From JABSOG01 sp041583135 (GTDB taxonomy: Bacteria > Pseudomonadota > Gammaproteobacteria > Enterobacterales > Alteromonadaceae), in the NCBI GenBank assembly GCA_041583135.1, contig JBFHGJ010000058.1:1-35018 (forward strand): DNA of 35,018 nucleotides, written 5' to 3'. This document shows positions 1 to 6,525 of the stretch, one piece after another. The notes beneath the pieces were generated by a model. That model was not told where the DNA came from, ran no database searches, and saw only the letters and a list, made by a program, of their open reading frames with translations. Each line of letters starts with the position of its first letter. Position 1 is the stretch's first letter. Both the position numbers and the translations under genes were made by a program.

Positions 1-32
1 GTCATTTCCCATTGTTAAACTGCGTTTAAAAA

Positions 33-108
33 TGGTGGGTCATGATGGGCTCGAACCATCGACAAATGGATTAAAAGTCCACTGCTCTACCAACTGAGCT
101 AATGACCC
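33..108 (-). tRNA. tRNA-Lys (anticodon TTT)
   Basis: Read on the minus strand this is a 76-nt cloverleaf. The acceptor stem starts GGGTCAT and pairs with ATGACCC, the D arm carries AGCTCAGTTGGTAGAGC, and the T arm carries GGTTCGAGCCC. The seven-base anticodon loop is CTTTTAA, giving anticodon UUU (lysine, AAA/AAG codons). The 3' CCA is encoded (33-35). It lies 123 bp downstream of cpoB on the same strand. E. coli also has a Lys/Val tRNA cluster directly after the tol-pal-cpoB genes, so this neighbourhood looks ancestral. More tRNAs may follow beyond the left edge. Confidence 0.97.
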
Positions 109-122
109 GCTACAGGCCGCAT

Positions 123-150
123 ATAATACTTATTTACGGATGCGTTGCAA
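123..150 (-). promoter_or_regulatory. Candidate sigma-70 promoter of the tRNA-Lys
   Basis: On the minus strand a TTGCAA (-35, 150-145) is followed after 16 bp by TATTAT (-10, 128-123). The bases after the -10 include GCGGCC, a GC-rich discriminator of the kind found at stringently controlled stable-RNA promoters. The predicted start lies only a few bases before the mature tRNA 5' end at 108. Hexamers, spacing and discriminator are seen directly; promoter activity is inferred. Confidence 0.6.
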
Positions 151-183
151 CACAAATTTCAAAAAAAGTTCGGCTTTATCAAC

Positions 184-204
184 TGTCCGGTGAAAAACCG
201 GACA
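184..204 (-). other. 7-bp perfect hairpin after cpoB
   Basis: TGTCCGG and CCGGACA form a perfect 7-bp stem around a 7-base loop, 27 bp beyond the cpoB stop. It could terminate or protect the 3' end of the tol-pal mRNA. No U-run follows the stem directly; the nearest T7 run on the minus strand is about 15 bases further on, so a classical intrinsic terminator is not clear. Confidence 0.4.
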
Positions 205-231
205 TTGCTGATAACAATTAACCAATTCCGG

Positions 232-1026
232 CTAGTTTAAGCCTTCTAGTCTAGAGGCAGCCAACTTCGCAGAAGTTGAGCCAGGGTACTCGGCAACCAC
301 TTTTTCAAAAAACGCTTTGGCACCAGCCATATCGTTATTTTTAAGCGCAATAGAACCAAGCTTTAAAATCGCATCAGAACGCTTATTTGAGTCGGGGAAA
401 TAATTCACCACCTGCTCAAACTGGGTTTTGGCCCCCGGATACTCTCCTTTATTGAACAACAACTGCCCAAGCCAATAGTAGGCGTTGGGGGCGTAGTCTG
501 ATTCAGGAAAGGTTTTAATAAAGGCGCGAAACTCAGGAATGGCCTGATCGTATTTACGCTCTTTAAGCACCAGATTCATCGCTCTGTCATACGCTTCATT
601 TTCACTGACCGAGCCACTATAAACCACCTCAGGCGCTTCTGTGGCTGGCGCAGAGCTCTGTGGTGAATTAACCGCTGGGGTTTGGGTGACGGTCGTCGGT
701 TGCTGGCTTTGATTAGCACTAAAACGTGAAAAGCGTTCTTCCAGCTCTTGATACAATTCCCGTTGACGCTCAACGAGTTGTTCTAGCTGATGGGCGTGAA
801 CTTCGTTCTCACCTCTTAAAGCGGCAACTTCTTCGGCAAGGGTATCTAAGGTGCGCTGAACTTCAATCAGTTCTTTGGCTCTTTGTTCTAAGATACGTTC
901 TATCTTGTCGATGTTGCTGCTGCCGGATTGGCCAGAGCTATAGTCGGCTACTGGAGCCGACTGTGCTATAGCTACGGCGCTACCTAAAGCTAAACTCAAT
1001 AAAACAGCCTGTTTGATGGTTTTCAT
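232..1026 (-). CDS. cpoB: Cell division coordinator CpoB (YbgF)
   Basis: A 264-residue periplasmic protein and the last gene of the tol-pal operon. Residues 1-21 form a signal peptide (MKTIKQAVLLSLALGSAVAIA). Residues about 38-100 are a Glu/Gln/Leu-rich coiled coil, the trimerisation region of the family. A Ser/Thr/Pro/Gln-rich linker follows, and from about residue 140 to the end there are three tetratricopeptide-like repeats (for example AYYWLGQLLFNKGEYPGA). In E. coli CpoB binds TolA and PBP1B and couples outer-membrane constriction to septal peptidoglycan synthesis. It starts 41 bp after pal in the same orientation. Length and domain order match the family. Confidence 0.95.
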   Translation of the reverse strand: MKTIKQAVLLSLALGSAVAIAQSAPVADYSSGQSGSSNIDKIERILEQRAKELIEVQRTLDTLAEEVAALRGENEVHAHQLEQLVERQRELYQELEERFSRFSANQSQQPTTVTQTPAVNSPQSSAPATEAPEVVYSGSVSENEAYDRAMNLVLKERKYDQAIPEFRAFIKTFPESDYAPNAYYWLGQLLFNKGEYPGAKTQFEQVVNYFPDSNKRSDAILKLGSIALKNNDMAGAKAFFEKVVAEYPGSTSAKLAASRLEGLN

Positions 1027-1067
1027 TGATTTAATAGCGCTCTATATTGTGATTTGGCCAGAGGTGC

Positions 1068-1625
1068 TTAGTAAACCAAAATCGCGCGACGGTTTTTAGC
1101 AAAACCGGCTTGAGTGCGAGATTTGTCTGCTGGCTTTTCTTCACCATAGCTTACGATTGCGATCTGACTGTCAGATACACCCATTGCAGTTAAAAACTTG
1201 GCAACTGACTGTGCACGACGCTCACCCAAAGCGATGTTGTACTCAGGCGTACCACGCTCATCACAGTGACCTTCGATGGTAATACGCTGATTTGGGTTTT
1301 TAACTAAGAAACGCGCATGAGCTTCAAGTAATTCATTGTACTCATAGCGAACCGAGCTTTTGTCGAAATCAAAGTAGATAGTGTGCTTTTGACGCAAAAT
1401 AGCGTCTTGTTTCGCTTGCTTTTCCTCTGGAGTTTCTTCACGTTCAACAACACCCACATCAACGTTGCTATTGCCGTTGCTATCTGAGTTCATCGAGCTG
1501 TTACCGCTATTGGTAGTTGAAGAACCTTCGTTGCCAGCAGCAGTATCAGGTGAAGAAGAACAAGCCGTCAAGGCCACAAGAGGAATGGCAATCAGCAAAC
1601 CTTTAAGCACTTTGTTCAGTTGCAT
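1068..1625 (-). CDS. pal: Peptidoglycan-associated lipoprotein Pal
   Basis: A 185-residue outer-membrane lipoprotein. The signal peptide ends in a lipobox with LTAC, giving lipidated Cys22. A Ser/Asn/Gly-rich linker (about 23-60) leads to an OmpA-like peptidoglycan-binding domain (about 80-185), recognisable by TIYFDFDKSSV and by GHCDERGTPEYN followed by ALGERRAQ, which holds the Asp and Arg that grip diaminopimelate. Pal ties the outer membrane to the wall and is relocated by TolB and TolA during division. The start is backed by AAGGA about 8 bases upstream. The gap to tolB is 59 bp, wide enough for a separate promoter, though none is convincing. Confidence 0.97.
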   Translation of the reverse strand: MQLNKVLKGLLIAIPLVALTACSSSPDTAAGNEGSSTTNSGNSSMNSDSNGNSNVDVGVVEREETPEEKQAKQDAILRQKHTIYFDFDKSSVRYEYNELLEAHARFLVKNPNQRITIEGHCDERGTPEYNIALGERRAQSVAKFLTAMGVSDSQIAIVSYGEEKPADKSRTQAGFAKNRRAILVY

Positions 1626-1684
1626 CCTAAGGATCCTTATTTTTAATTGAATTGGTAGTTGTTAAATTATTCGCGTTTAATTTA

Positions 1685-3037
1685 TTACAAAAATGGCGAC
1701 CAAGCCGGCGATTTAACCTCACCATCGGTGACAGGTAATCGGGCTTTAAATCGACCATCAATAGAGACAAGGGCTAACACCTGACTCTGATTGTATAAGG
1801 TACTATAAATAATCATTGAGCCGTTTGGCGCAATGCTGGGCGATTCATCAAGGCGAGTTTGTGTCAGCACATGAAATTCACCGCCACGGACCTTTTGCTT
1901 GGCGATATGGTACATACCTTGGGTGCGATTTACCATCACCAGATGTTCGCCGTCAGGGGTGATTGAACCACCTAAATTCATATCGCCGATAAACGTTAGG
2001 CGTTTTGTTCGGCCAGTGGTTAAATCTACGCTATATAACTGCGGTTTACCACCCCGTTCTGACGTAAAAGTCAGAATTTTTCCATCAGGAGACCAAGAAG
2101 GTTCAGTATCTATACCGCGATTGCGAGTGACTCTGCGCAGCGCCTTGGTTTGCACGTCAACAATGTAAATATCTGAGTTGCCATCTTTAGACAAAACCAC
2201 GGCCATATTTTTGCCATTTGGCGACCATTGTGGTGCACCATTGATCCCCGGATAAGAGGTCAAAAGCTCACGTTTTCCGGTAAAAATATCTTGAATAAAA
2301 ATTTGCGATTGGCGGTTTTCAAAGGTGACATAGGCCAATTTGGTGCCATTTGGCGACCATGACGGCGACATCAAAGGCTCAACCGAACGTAACAGTGATA
2401 TTTCATTGGCACCGTCATAATCGGCCACGACCAATTGGAAAGGCTTAGGCTCATGGTCTCTGACCACAACATAGGCGATACGGGTTCTGAATGCACCACG
2501 AACACCAGTCAGTTTTTCATAAACGATATCGCTGATGCGGTGGCTAAAGGTTCTAAACTGGCTTGATGAGATCACCACCTGAGTTGGGGGGACCAAAACG
2601 TGATCTCGCGAAGTAACCAGTTGGCCATCGCTGAGCATTTGCGCCTTGCCATCGGTAATTTGGCCTCGCAACACATCAATAAGCTCAAAGCTCACCATAA
2701 ATTGGTCAGGGCCATAATCTTTAACCGTACCAACCACTATCACTTCAACATTTTCAGATGCCCAAGCGCTGTAATCAACTTCACTGTCTTGTGAAGGCTT
2801 TTGCGGCATATTGATCTCGGCAATAGGATTGAATTTGCCGCTTCTACGCAAATCGGCTGCCACCACGTCACTGATGCGCGGTGGATTTTGCGTCCCTTCA
2901 TATTTAAATGGCACAACCCCGATAGGCCGCGCGGTATCGACGCCTCCGGTGATGACGATCTCCAAAGAAGCGCTGGCCATTTGCACGTGCAAAAAGGTCA
3001 GACAAACCAATGCCGTTTGTATTAACTTTTTCATCAT
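1685..3037 (-). CDS. tolB: Tol-Pal system protein TolB
   Basis: A 450-residue periplasmic protein. A signal peptide (residues 1-23, ending MASA) precedes the N-terminal alpha/beta domain (about 25-165), and a six-bladed propeller fills about 190-450. The propeller shows repeated WSPNGTKLAY, WSPNGKNMAV and WSPDGKILTF blades. TolB binds Pal through the propeller, and its N-terminal segment is taken by TolA when the system is energised. The start overlaps the tolA stop by one base (TAATG), so the two are probably translationally coupled. A second Met codon follows immediately, so the true start could be one codon later. Confidence 0.97.
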   Translation of the reverse strand: MMKKLIQTALVCLTFLHVQMASASLEIVITGGVDTARPIGVVPFKYEGTQNPPRISDVVAADLRRSGKFNPIAEINMPQKPSQDSEVDYSAWASENVEVIVVGTVKDYGPDQFMVSFELIDVLRGQITDGKAQMLSDGQLVTSRDHVLVPPTQVVISSSQFRTFSHRISDIVYEKLTGVRGAFRTRIAYVVVRDHEPKPFQLVVADYDGANEISLLRSVEPLMSPSWSPNGTKLAYVTFENRQSQIFIQDIFTGKRELLTSYPGINGAPQWSPNGKNMAVVLSKDGNSDIYIVDVQTKALRRVTRNRGIDTEPSWSPDGKILTFTSERGGKPQLYSVDLTTGRTKRLTFIGDMNLGGSITPDGEHLVMVNRTQGMYHIAKQKVRGGEFHVLTQTRLDESPSIAPNGSMIIYSTLYNQSQVLALVSIDGRFKARLPVTDGEVKSPAWSPFL

Positions 3038-3987
3038 TATTTAAATTCCGGTGCGTAGTTTATGATTATGGTTTTTAGTTCTTCACGAACAATTGGGTCT
3101 TCTGGCATCGGTAAATTACCGGCTTTCAAAATGCCCGACTCCGCAGCCTGACAAACTCTGGCATCACCACCAAGAACGTTAACATTGGTGACAAAGCCAT
3201 TGAACGCAATCTTAATTTCAATGCGACAAGACTTACCTTTCATCAAAGCTTCATCGCGGATAATACCTTGCTCAATACGGCCTTGAATCAAAGCTTTATA
3301 CTTATCAACCTCTGAGAGAACCTGCTGACGATAAGCGGCTTCACGGGCTGCTTGTTCTTGTGCCATTTGCTCTTGCAGCATTCTCTCTTGCTCGGCGCGC
3401 TCAGCCGCTTCACGGGCTTTTCTTGCTCGTTCCTTACGTTCAGCCTCGGCCTTTGCCTTGCGGGCAGCGGCTTCTTGCTGTGCTTTTTTCTCAGCGGCGA
3501 CGCGTTTGCGTTCTGCATCTGCTGCTGCCTGTTCGGCTTTGGCTTTTTCTGCCAATTTACGCTTGGCCTCATCGGCGGCCTTTTTCGCTAGAGCTTGCTC
3601 ACGCTGTTGCTTCTCACGGGCTTTTTTCGCGGCAGCATCAGCGGCGCGTTTTTCTTGCTCCGATTGGCGTTTTTTCTTATTCAAATCTTTGATTTGATTT
3701 TCTTCATTTTTGCGCTGACGCTCCGCCCTTTTGGCTCTTTCTTCTAAGTCGCGAACCCGTTTTTCTTCGGCAGCCTTTTGCGCGGCTTTTTGCGATTTGA
3801 TTTTATTGACCTGTTCGGTCAATTTTTGCTGGTCCACCGCCACGGACTTGATGGGCTGAACTTCAATTACCGTAGGCTCAGGTTTTGGCGGCGGGCTGAA
3901 ACTCACACTCACCACTAAAGCCACACCAATAAAAATGTGTAAGCCAAAAGACTTTAAAATGGAGGCGATAAAACTATCAGCTGACAC
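3037..3987 (-). CDS. tolA: Tol-Pal system protein TolA
   Basis: A 316-residue inner-membrane protein spanning the periplasm. It has one N-terminal membrane segment (about 14-30, FGLHIFIGVALVVSVSF), a long Lys/Ala/Glu-rich helix (about 48-215) and a compact C-terminal domain (about 220-316). The last domain holds a Cys pair (in GKSCRIEI and ARVCQAAES) placed like the disulphide of known TolA C-terminal domains. TolA carries proton-motive energy from TolQR to TolB and Pal. It lies 3 bp after tolR and overlaps tolB by one base. Long shadow frames on both strands here come from the repetitive Ala/Lys/Glu codons. Confidence 0.95.
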   Translation of the reverse strand: MSADSFIASILKSFGLHIFIGVALVVSVSFSPPPKPEPTVIEVQPIKSVAVDQQKLTEQVNKIKSQKAAQKAAEEKRVRDLEERAKRAERQRKNEENQIKDLNKKKRQSEQEKRAADAAAKKAREKQQREQALAKKAADEAKRKLAEKAKAEQAAADAERKRVAAEKKAQQEAAARKAKAEAERKERARKAREAAERAEQERMLQEQMAQEQAAREAAYRQQVLSEVDKYKALIQGRIEQGIIRDEALMKGKSCRIEIKIAFNGFVTNVNVLGGDARVCQAAESGILKAGNLPMPEDPIVREELKTIIINYAPEFK

Positions 3988-3990
3988 AGG

Positions 3991-4416
3991 TTATTTATTC
4001 TCCGGGTTTTCGGTCATAAGCCCCACCGATTCGGCACCGGCTTTATTCAATACAACCATTAAATCAATAATGCTTTTGTAAGGGACGTTGGCATCACCAT
4101 TAACCATTACAGGGGTTTGTGGCTCGACAGTCAAGTGAGCAGCGACAAGCGTCATCACTTCTTCGAGCGATAGCGATTCTTCTTTGCTGTCACCTACCGT
4201 CAAATAATAGGTGCCATCGGCTTTCACCGAGGCGACCAACGGCGTTTTACTGTCTTTGGACAACGGCTGGGCTTCAGCCTTAGGTAAATCGACTTTTACC
4301 CCTTGGGTAACCAAAGGCGCGGTGATCATAAAGATGATCAGCAGCACCAACATTACGTCGATATATGGTACAACGTTGATTTCAGCGACCTGACGGCGGC
4401 GTTTTCTAACGTACAT
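3991..4416 (-). CDS. tolR: Tol-Pal system protein TolR
   Basis: A 141-residue ExbD/TolR-family protein. It has a short cytoplasmic N-terminus, one membrane helix (about 18-36) and a periplasmic domain. The helix carries Asp20 in PYIDVMLVLLIIF, the conserved proton-pathway aspartate of the family. With TolQ it forms the proton-driven stator complex that powers TolA. It starts one base after the tolQ stop and ends 3 bp before tolA, so it is tightly packed in the operon. Length matches the family. Confidence 0.97.
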   Translation of the reverse strand: MYVRKRRRQVAEINVVPYIDVMLVLLIIFMITAPLVTQGVKVDLPKAEAQPLSKDSKTPLVASVKADGTYYLTVGDSKEESLSLEEVMTLVAAHLTVEPQTPVMVNGDANVPYKSIIDLMVVLNKAGAESVGLMTENPENK

Positions 4417-4417
4417 A

Positions 4418-5110
4418 CTATTTCACCTGAGCGCTGATGGCAGCCGCTTGACGATGCAAAATGTTGGAAAATTCTTCCATAAAGTTGCTGTAGCTATTCT
4501 CCAACTTCTCAACCCGGTGGGTAAAGCGGTTATAGGCGATAACCGCTGGAATTGCTGCAAACAGACCCATAGCGGTGGCGATAAGCGCCTCGGCAATGCC
4601 CGGTGCTACCATGGCTAAGGTAGCCTGTTGCACTTGTCCAAGCGCCATGAAAGAGTTCATGATCCCCCACACAGTACCAAATAACCCAACATAAGGACTA
4701 ATTGAACCGACAGTGGCCAAAAACGACAAATTGTTTTCCAAATGCTCCACCTCGCGAGACAGAGTGACGCGCATTGAGCGGTAGGTGCCATCAAGCACCA
4801 TTTCTTTTGAACCGGCGTTGTGGTTACGTAATCTTGAAAACTCTTTAAAGCCAGACTTAAACAAAGCTTCTAGGCCACTTTGAACGGTCGTACGAGCAGC
4901 CACTTCGTTATATAGTTTGGCAAGGTCTACCCCCGACCAAAAGCGATCTTCGAATTTTTTCGCCTGCACTTCGGCATTGCCTAAAATGCGAATACGCTGA
5001 AAGATCATCGCCCAAGAAGCAATCGACATCATCAATAAGGCCAACATAACCAGTTGTACCAACAGGCTCGCATCGGTAATTAAGCTAAGAAAAGAATGAT
5101 CAGACGACAA
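4418..5110 (-). CDS. tolQ: Tol-Pal system protein TolQ
   Basis: A 230-residue MotA/TolQ/ExbB-family inner-membrane protein. Membrane segments are at about 15-35, 135-160 and 170-195. The conserved channel motif GLFGTVWGIMNSF lies in the second, and GLFAAIPAVIAYN in the third. TolQ forms the pentameric channel around the TolR helices and converts proton flow into movement of TolA. Its start lies inside the 3' end of ybgC (11-nt overlap), which suggests coupled translation. Confidence 0.97.
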   Translation of the reverse strand: MSSDHSFLSLITDASLLVQLVMLALLMMSIASWAMIFQRIRILGNAEVQAKKFEDRFWSGVDLAKLYNEVAARTTVQSGLEALFKSGFKEFSRLRNHNAGSKEMVLDGTYRSMRVTLSREVEHLENNLSFLATVGSISPYVGLFGTVWGIMNSFMALGQVQQATLAMVAPGIAEALIATAMGLFAAIPAVIAYNRFTHRVEKLENSYSNFMEEFSNILHRQAAAISAQVK

Positions 5111-5510
5111 TGTTAAGTACCTCTGTGATATTTGCCGGGAATTGTACAGGTTTCATCTTCGCAAGTGAAACGCTAGCGATAGTAAAAATGCCGGTGCAGA
5201 TTATCTGCCCTTGCTCATTGGTTATCTTTTGTTCAAAAATCAGGCTGGCTTTACGTAGTTTGGCAATACGGCAGTGCGCAGTTAACAGAGAATTAAAACG
5301 AGCGGGTAGCAAATTGTCCATTTCGACCTTACGCACCACAAAGCCGACATCCTGCTCTAGTAATTCAGCTTGGTCGATACCCAATGCGCGAAACCATTCA
5401 CTACGGACGCGTTCAAAATATTTGAGATAGTTGGCATTGTATACAATACCACCAGCATCAGTATCTTCGTAATAAACCCGAATGGGCATAGAATAGCTGT
5501 TTTCTGTCAC
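5100..5510 (-). CDS. ybgC: Acyl-CoA thioesterase YbgC
   Basis: A hotdog-fold thioesterase and first gene of the tol-pal operon. The diagnostic motif YYEDTDAGGIVYNANYLKYF contains the catalytic Asp, and FVVRK follows as in E. coli YbgC, which hydrolyses short-chain acyl-CoA at the inner membrane. The frame is open back to a GTG at 5540 with no ribosome-binding site. I prefer the GTG at 5510 because GGA lies 6 bases before it and because the E. coli protein begins just ahead of the PVRVYYEDTD motif. An ATG at 5489 (MPIRVYYE) is the other option. The product is about 136 residues from 5510. Confidence 0.93.
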   Translation of the reverse strand: MTENSYSMPIRVYYEDTDAGGIVYNANYLKYFERVRSEWFRALGIDQAELLEQDVGFVVRKVEMDNLLPARFNSLLTAHCRIAKLRKASLIFEQKITNEQGQIICTGIFTIASVSLAKMKPVQFPANITEVLNIVV

Positions 5511-5667
5511 TGAATTTCCACAAAGCCTGTAAATATCCACGTTTGAATCTGAACTTGGGTCAAGCTAGGCCCTACTCTCAGCTCAGATTTTAAAGCTATG
5601 GTAGCGAATTTGATGTAAGACTCAATGAAAATCCATCTTTTTAATCGTTAAATTTTATTACACTGAC

Positions 5668-5697
5668 AAAAAGTATGGCAAATTTGCGATACTTTTT
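5668..5697. repeat. 30-bp near-perfect palindrome upstream of ybgC
   Basis: Arms AAAAAGTAT and ATACTTTTT flank a central self-complementary GCAAATTTGC, with one mismatched G on each side. It is centred about 170 bp upstream of the preferred ybgC start. It could be an operator for a dimeric regulator, or a low-GC bidirectional terminator, because A5 and T5 tracts end the arms. The symmetry is seen directly; the role is open. Confidence 0.55.
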
Positions 5698-5746
5698 AAC
5701 CAACCAAGGATTATTTTCACTTTTATTATTCATGCTACCCAATAGA

Positions 5747-5767
5747 TTATGCAGACAAGCTGCATAA
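5747..5767. repeat. 8-bp perfect hairpin (TTATGCAG/CTGCATAA)
   Basis: TTATGCAG and CTGCATAA are perfect inverted copies separated by the 5-base loop ACAAG. A second hairpin (TGTAGG and CCTACA, loop ACAACG) lies about 90 bp downstream at 5856-5873, apparently extended by CCTC and GAGG. Both are in the non-coding stretch that precedes the orphan terminator and could be part of one structured transcript. Confidence 0.5.
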
Positions 5768-6101
5768 GTTTGTCGTGAGATACCCCCATTTGGGTGAAGA
5801 AACACGGCCCAAGTGATTGTTTTTATTATTACAGATAAGAAATCCCCTCATCGCCTTGTAGGACAACGCCTACAGAGGAATATTCATTATTAGATTTTCT
5901 AATTAGAATCTTTAGTTTTATTCGTTTGTGCCTAAACATCGTCACCAGTAACATACCCTCATCTTCTGCACTACCTTCAAACAAATAAGCACTTGGGAAA
6001 AGCTTGTTTGGGTCAGATGTACAGGACTAAGGTTTGTTAGATTTTCCTTTTTCTTGTTGGCTCCCTTGGATTTAATTCCTTCCTTCAACTTGTATTTTTT
6101 T

Positions 6102-6130
6102 AGCCCACTCATTTTGAGTGGGCTTTTTTA
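6102..6130 (+). terminator. Rho-independent terminator (plus strand) with no obvious upstream gene
   Basis: AGCCCACTCA and TGAGTGGGCT form a perfect 10-bp stem with a TTT loop, followed by a run of T. This is a textbook intrinsic terminator for plus-strand transcription. On the minus strand the stem would be followed by A, so it is not bidirectional. No plus-strand gene ends within 500 bp upstream, so it points to a non-coding transcript or a decayed gene. Confidence 0.85.
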
Positions 6131-6283
6131 TATATAGGGATATATGGTATGCGGAAGTTGTCTGGAACGTTCTTCCGCGATATATAGGGATTGGACACTC
6201 ACCGATTCAACTCACGACAGAATTCAGTATTTTTCCCCAGTCCATGGGGTCATGCCAAAGCCACAATCATTCTTCCGCGATAT
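6131..6283. repeat. Cluster of short direct and inverted repeats
   Basis: TATATAGGGAT occurs at 6131-6141 and 6181-6191, exactly 50 bp apart. TTCTTCCGCGATAT occurs at 6170-6183 and 6270-6283, exactly 100 bp apart. GCGGAAG (6151-6157) is an inverted copy of CTTCCGC (6172-6178), and ATATAT flanks both arms (6140-6145 and 6180-6185), giving an imperfect hairpin of about 46 bp. Such clusters resemble REP-like or miniature-element remnants. I cannot name the family, and no transposase is nearby. Confidence 0.5.
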
Positions 6284-6462
6284 CTAGACCCTGTTTATTT
6301 TGCAGTATGTTCAGGCAGACAGACATCTAACCTAATCGCCTAAAAATACAGAATAATTCCGATTTTATATGTACATTTGCCACGATCAACTGTATAGTTT
6401 TCGCGCTTTTTTAAGGCCAATGGCTTTTAAGAAGCACTTCTATTCGTATTTATGGAACATTA

Positions 6463-6491
6463 TTGATAGTTATGAAGCCAGACAACTATCT
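6463..6491 (+). promoter_or_regulatory. Candidate promoter and inverted repeat before the 1427-residue gene
   Basis: TTGATA (6463-6468) is followed after 17 bp by CTATCT (6486-6491), with TATCTC one base later. GATAGTT (6465-6471) and AACTATC (6484-6490) are perfect inverted copies that overlap both hexamers, so a repressor bound there would cover the promoter. The start codon is about 35 bp downstream. Sequence symmetry is seen; function is inferred. Confidence 0.35.
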
Positions 6492-6525
6492 CTAATAAGC
6501 GTATGTAAAAAGAGGATACTTCTAA

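Larger units (their letters stand above)
5511..6525. other. Gene-poor interval between ybgC and the TSP3 gene
   Basis: About 1 kb separating two divergently transcribed genes. I see no convincing coding frame; a 70-codon frame at 6118-6330 starts inside a terminator and has no recognisable motif or ribosome-binding site. The stretch is AT-rich. It holds a near-perfect palindrome (5668-5697), two small hairpins (5747-5767 and 5856-5873), a strong plus-strand terminator (6102-6130), a cluster of short repeats (6131-6283) and the probable promoter of the downstream gene (6463-6491). Confidence 0.7.

Noticed and set aside
9..35. Inverted repeat (CCATT, TTAAAC / GTTTAA, AATGG) at the 3' end of the tRNA-Lys
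   Set aside because: It is AT-rich with a mismatch, overlaps the CCA end and has no U-run, so neither a terminator nor an attachment site is supported.
3288..3697. Several overlapping frames on both strands inside tolA
   Set aside because: The repetitive Ala/Lys/Glu codons of the tolA coiled coil leave other frames open; tolA itself is well supported.
6118..6330. A 70-codon plus-strand frame in the repeat cluster
   Set aside because: It begins inside the terminator stem, has no ribosome-binding site and shows no protein motif.
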